From positions 1,736,001 to 1,800,000 of the forward strand of contig NZ_CP186480.1 of NCBI RefSeq assembly GCF_049354825.1: 64,000 nt of DNA, given 5' to 3'. Each line of letters begins with the position of its first letter. Positions within the stretch are counted from its first letter, which is position 1. A program made the translations under genes and the position numbers. Origin of the DNA: Novosphingobium sp049354825. GTDB taxonomy: Bacteria > Pseudomonadota > Alphaproteobacteria > Sphingomonadales > Sphingomonadaceae. Positions 61,947 to 64,000 of the stretch are shown piece after piece. A model generated the notes under the pieces. It made no database searches. It was not told the DNA's origin and saw only the letters and a program-made list of their open reading frames with translations.

Positions 61947-63863
61947 ATGTCCCCGATGCTGCCCGAAGACGATGACGCGCTGGCCGCCTACGCCGAGTGG
62001 GCGGAGATGGGCGAGGACGCGGCGGGCAACGGCCTTGCGCTCAGCACCCTGTCAAATGTGTCAAGCGACTGCGGCCTTCGCCCCGGCGAGAGCGCCGAGG
62101 ACGTTCTGCACCGGGTGTTCGGGTTTCCGGACTTTCGCGGGGTTCAGCGCCAGGTCGTGGACCGCGTGCTGGCGGGCGAATCGACCTTGGCGGTCATGCC
62201 GACCGGGGCGGGCAAGAGCCTGACCTACCAGCTTCCGGCGCTGATGCTGCCCGGCACGTGCGTGGTGGTCAGCCCGCTGATCGCACTGATGCACGACCAG
62301 CTGCGCAGCGCGCGCGCCAATGGAATCCGCGCCGCCACGCTGACCAGCGCCGACAGCGAGGACGAGCGCGCCGCCGGCATCGAGGCGATGCGCAGCGGCC
62401 AGCTCGATCTTCTCTACGTCGCGCCCGAGCGCGCCAGCCAGGGCCATTTCCGCGAGCTTCTGGCCCGTTCGAACGTGGCGCTGTTCGCCATCGACGAGGC
62501 GCACTGCGTCTCCGAATGGGGGCACGATTTCCGCCCCGACTACCGCCTGCTGCGCCCGCTGATGGACGCCTTTCCGGACGTGCCGCGCCTGGCGCTGACC
62601 GCCACGGCCGACGCGCACACCCGCGCCGATATCCTGGCCCAGCTCGGCATTTCGGACGACGGACTGATCGTCGCCGGGTTCGACCGGCCCAACATCCGTT
62701 ATGCCATCCGCCCGCGCGACGGCGCGCCGCAGCAACTGGCGGCGCTGCTGAAGGAAAACCCCGGCGCGGGCATCGTCTATGCCCCCACGCGCCGCCAGGT
62801 TGAGGAGCTGGCCGCCAAGCTTGCCGCCGCCACCGGGCGCCCCGTCCGCCCCTATCACGCCGGGCTCGATCCGGCGGTGCGCGCCGCCAACCAGGCCGCT
62901 TTCGTCGCGGCCGAAGACATGGTGATGGTCGCAACCGTCGCGTTCGGCATGGGCATCGACAAGCCCGACGTGCGCTTCGTCGCGCACGCGGCGATGCCCA
63001 AGTCGATCGAAGGCTATTACCAGGAAACCGGCCGCGCCGGGCGCGACGGCGATCCCGCGGTGGCGGTGATGCTGTGGGGTGCGGAGGATTTCCTCAAGGC
63101 CCGCCAGCGCCTGTCGGAGGTCGAACCGGCACGCCTTCCCGGTGAGCGGGCGCGGCTCGATTCGCTGGCCGCGCTGGTCGAGACCGCCGGTTGCCGCCGC
63201 GCGCTGCTGCTGCGCCATTTCGGCGAGGATCCGCCCGCATCCTGCGGCAATTGCGATACCTGCCTCGACCCGCCCAAGGTCGTCGATGCAACCGAACTGG
63301 CGCGCAAGGTGCTCAGCGCGGCCTACCGCACCGGGCAAAGCTTCGGCTTGGGTCACATCGCCAACGTGCTGACCGGCAAGGATGACGAGCGCGTCCGCAC
63401 GCGCGGCCATGACCAGCTGTCGGTGTTCGGCATCGTCGGCGCCGAGGAGGCTCCGCTGCTGCGCCCGCTGGTGCGCGCACTGCAGGCGCGCGGCGCCCTC
63501 GTCGCCACCGAACACGGCGGGCTGGCGCTGGGCGGCAACGCGCGCGCGATCCTCATCGGCGAGGAACCGTTCGGGATGACGCTGCCACCCGCCGGGGCTT
63601 CGCGCGGCGGGCGGAAGCGCCGCGATGCGGCCGCCGCCAACCCGGTCGGCGATCCGCTGTTCGAAGCACTGCGGAGCCTGCGGCGCGAGCTGGCGGCGGA
63701 GGCCGGCGTGCCGCCCTATGTGATCTTCCACGATGCCACCCTGCGCGAGATGGCGACGTTGAAGCCGGCCTCGCAGGCCGAGCTTGGTCGCATCGCAGGG
63801 ATCGGTGCACGCAAGCTGGAAGCCTATGGCGATGCATTCCTGGCGGCGATCCGCAACCACTGA
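61947..63863 (+). CDS. recQ: ATP-dependent DNA helicase RecQ
   Basis: This 638-residue helicase unwinds DNA 3'-5' in recombination and repair. The helicase core has FRGVQRQVVDRVL, Walker A MPTGAGKSLTYQ, the DEAH box IDEAHCVSEWGHDFRPDY, and the RecQ motif QETGRAGRDG. The zinc cysteines are in SCGNCDTCLD, the winged helix follows, and the C-terminal HRDC domain (EALRSLRRELAAEAGVPPY) is present. The start is uncertain: ATG at 61947 or GTG at 61911; the short acidic N terminus before the core is unusual. Confidence 0.93.
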   Translation: MSPMLPEDDDALAAYAEWAEMGEDAAGNGLALSTLSNVSSDCGLRPGESAEDVLHRVFGFPDFRGVQRQVVDRVLAGESTLAVMPTGAGKSLTYQLPALMLPGTCVVVSPLIALMHDQLRSARANGIRAATLTSADSEDERAAGIEAMRSGQLDLLYVAPERASQGHFRELLARSNVALFAIDEAHCVSEWGHDFRPDYRLLRPLMDAFPDVPRLALTATADAHTRADILAQLGISDDGLIVAGFDRPNIRYAIRPRDGAPQQLAALLKENPGAGIVYAPTRRQVEELAAKLAAATGRPVRPYHAGLDPAVRAANQAAFVAAEDMVMVATVAFGMGIDKPDVRFVAHAAMPKSIEGYYQETGRAGRDGDPAVAVMLWGAEDFLKARQRLSEVEPARLPGERARLDSLAALVETAGCRRALLLRHFGEDPPASCGNCDTCLDPPKVVDATELARKVLSAAYRTGQSFGLGHIANVLTGKDDERVRTRGHDQLSVFGIVGAEEAPLLRPLVRALQARGALVATEHGGLALGGNARAILIGEEPFGMTLPPAGASRGGRKRRDAAAANPVGDPLFEALRSLRRELAAEAGVPPYVIFHDATLREMATLKPASQAELGRIAGIGARKLEAYGDAFLAAIRNH

Positions 63864-63892
63864 CCGGGTTTCGCTTGCGCAGATCCCTACGC

Positions 63893-63913
63893 GTGATATT
63901 AAGGTGATATCAC
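63893..63913. promoter_or_regulatory. repeated GTGATAT element with perfect 10-bp palindrome
   Basis: GTGATATT (63893-63900) is followed 11 bases on by the perfect palindrome GTGATATCAC (63904-63913). TTGCGC (63875-63880) and TATTAA (63897-63902), 16 bases apart, could form a promoter whose -10 lies between the two copies. It is 21 bases before the ATG at 63934, with AGGGG as ribosome-binding site. It looks like an operator for the gene that runs out of the window. Confidence 0.55.
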
Positions 63914-63933
63914 TTTTACAGGGGTAACGAGCG

Positions 63934-64000
63934 ATGTCCGAGGTAATCACCACGCAGGGCCAGACAATGACGGCCAGCCGCGAAACCCGCGCCTGGTCGA
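63934..64000 (+). CDS. start of an unidentified gene, cut by the window end
   Basis: An ATG with AGGGG nine bases upstream begins a frame that runs off the end after about 22 residues (MSEVITTQGQ, then MTASRETRAW). The piece is too short to assign. It has no signal peptide in the visible part. The palindromic region just upstream suggests tight transcriptional control. The frame has the GC-rich codon use of its neighbours. Confidence 0.6.
   Translation, partial: MSEVITTQGQTMTASRETRAWS

Overview
The window reads as a GC-rich, gene-dense chromosome segment of an alphaproteobacterium, most likely Sphingomonadales (Sphingomonas/Erythrobacter-like). The support is a crtY-crtI-crtB carotenoid operon, DUF1244 and GapR-like DUF2312 proteins, a split MetH, and the style of many core proteins. 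I see no phage, insertion sequence, CRISPR array, rRNA or tRNA gene, and no gap above 300 bases lacks a gene. Genes often overlap by 4 bases (ATGA, GTGA), so translational coupling is the rule.

Layout. 1-5.2 kb: carotenoid operon crtY-crtI-LOG-crtB followed by prephenate dehydratase. 5.2-12.2 kb: a secreted unknown, a secreted asparaginase-family hydrolase, two acetyltransferases, ispG (isoprenoid supply for carotenoids), two unrelated L,D-transpeptidases and a DMT exporter. 12.2-18.1 kb: ftsK, a ThiE/TenI-like protein, the YggS PLP protein, pyruvate kinase and two small conserved proteins. 18.1-22 kb: a stress-flavoured group (Crp-type regulator, hemerythrin, receiver protein, SDR) plus VOC and CPBP proteins. 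22-25.4 kb: yebC-ruvC-lipoprotein-ruvA-ruvB, with a large hairpin covering the ruvA ribosome-binding site. 25.4-31.4 kb: an Nramp-like carrier, an XRE/membrane-protein pair with tandem operators, aconitase and alanine dehydrogenase. 31.4-38.3 kb: a diguanylate cyclase, a thioesterase, divergent proline-specific peptidases, VOC and cupin proteins. 38.4-42.8 kb: an EF-hand protein with a two-component system, and a HerA-like ATPase. 42.9-47 kb: pabBC fusion, aminotransferase, RluA, ArfB. 47-50.7 kb (minus): acyl-CoA genes led by two tiny lipoproteins. 50.8-56.5 kb: an ArsR-methyltransferase regulator with its operator, then metF and split metH. 56.5-64 kb: DUF2231 protein, sorbosone-dehydrogenase-like lipoprotein, serine hydrolase, prolyl endopeptidase, recQ and a cut-off gene.

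The most notable non-coding signals are the ruvA hairpin, the tandem 18-bp operators before the XRE operon, the perfect 9-bp-arm palindrome before the met operon, and a recurring CTAT box 7-10 bases before several start codons that lack a Shine-Dalgarno sequence. All calls come from reading the sequence and remembered family motifs; no database search was run.
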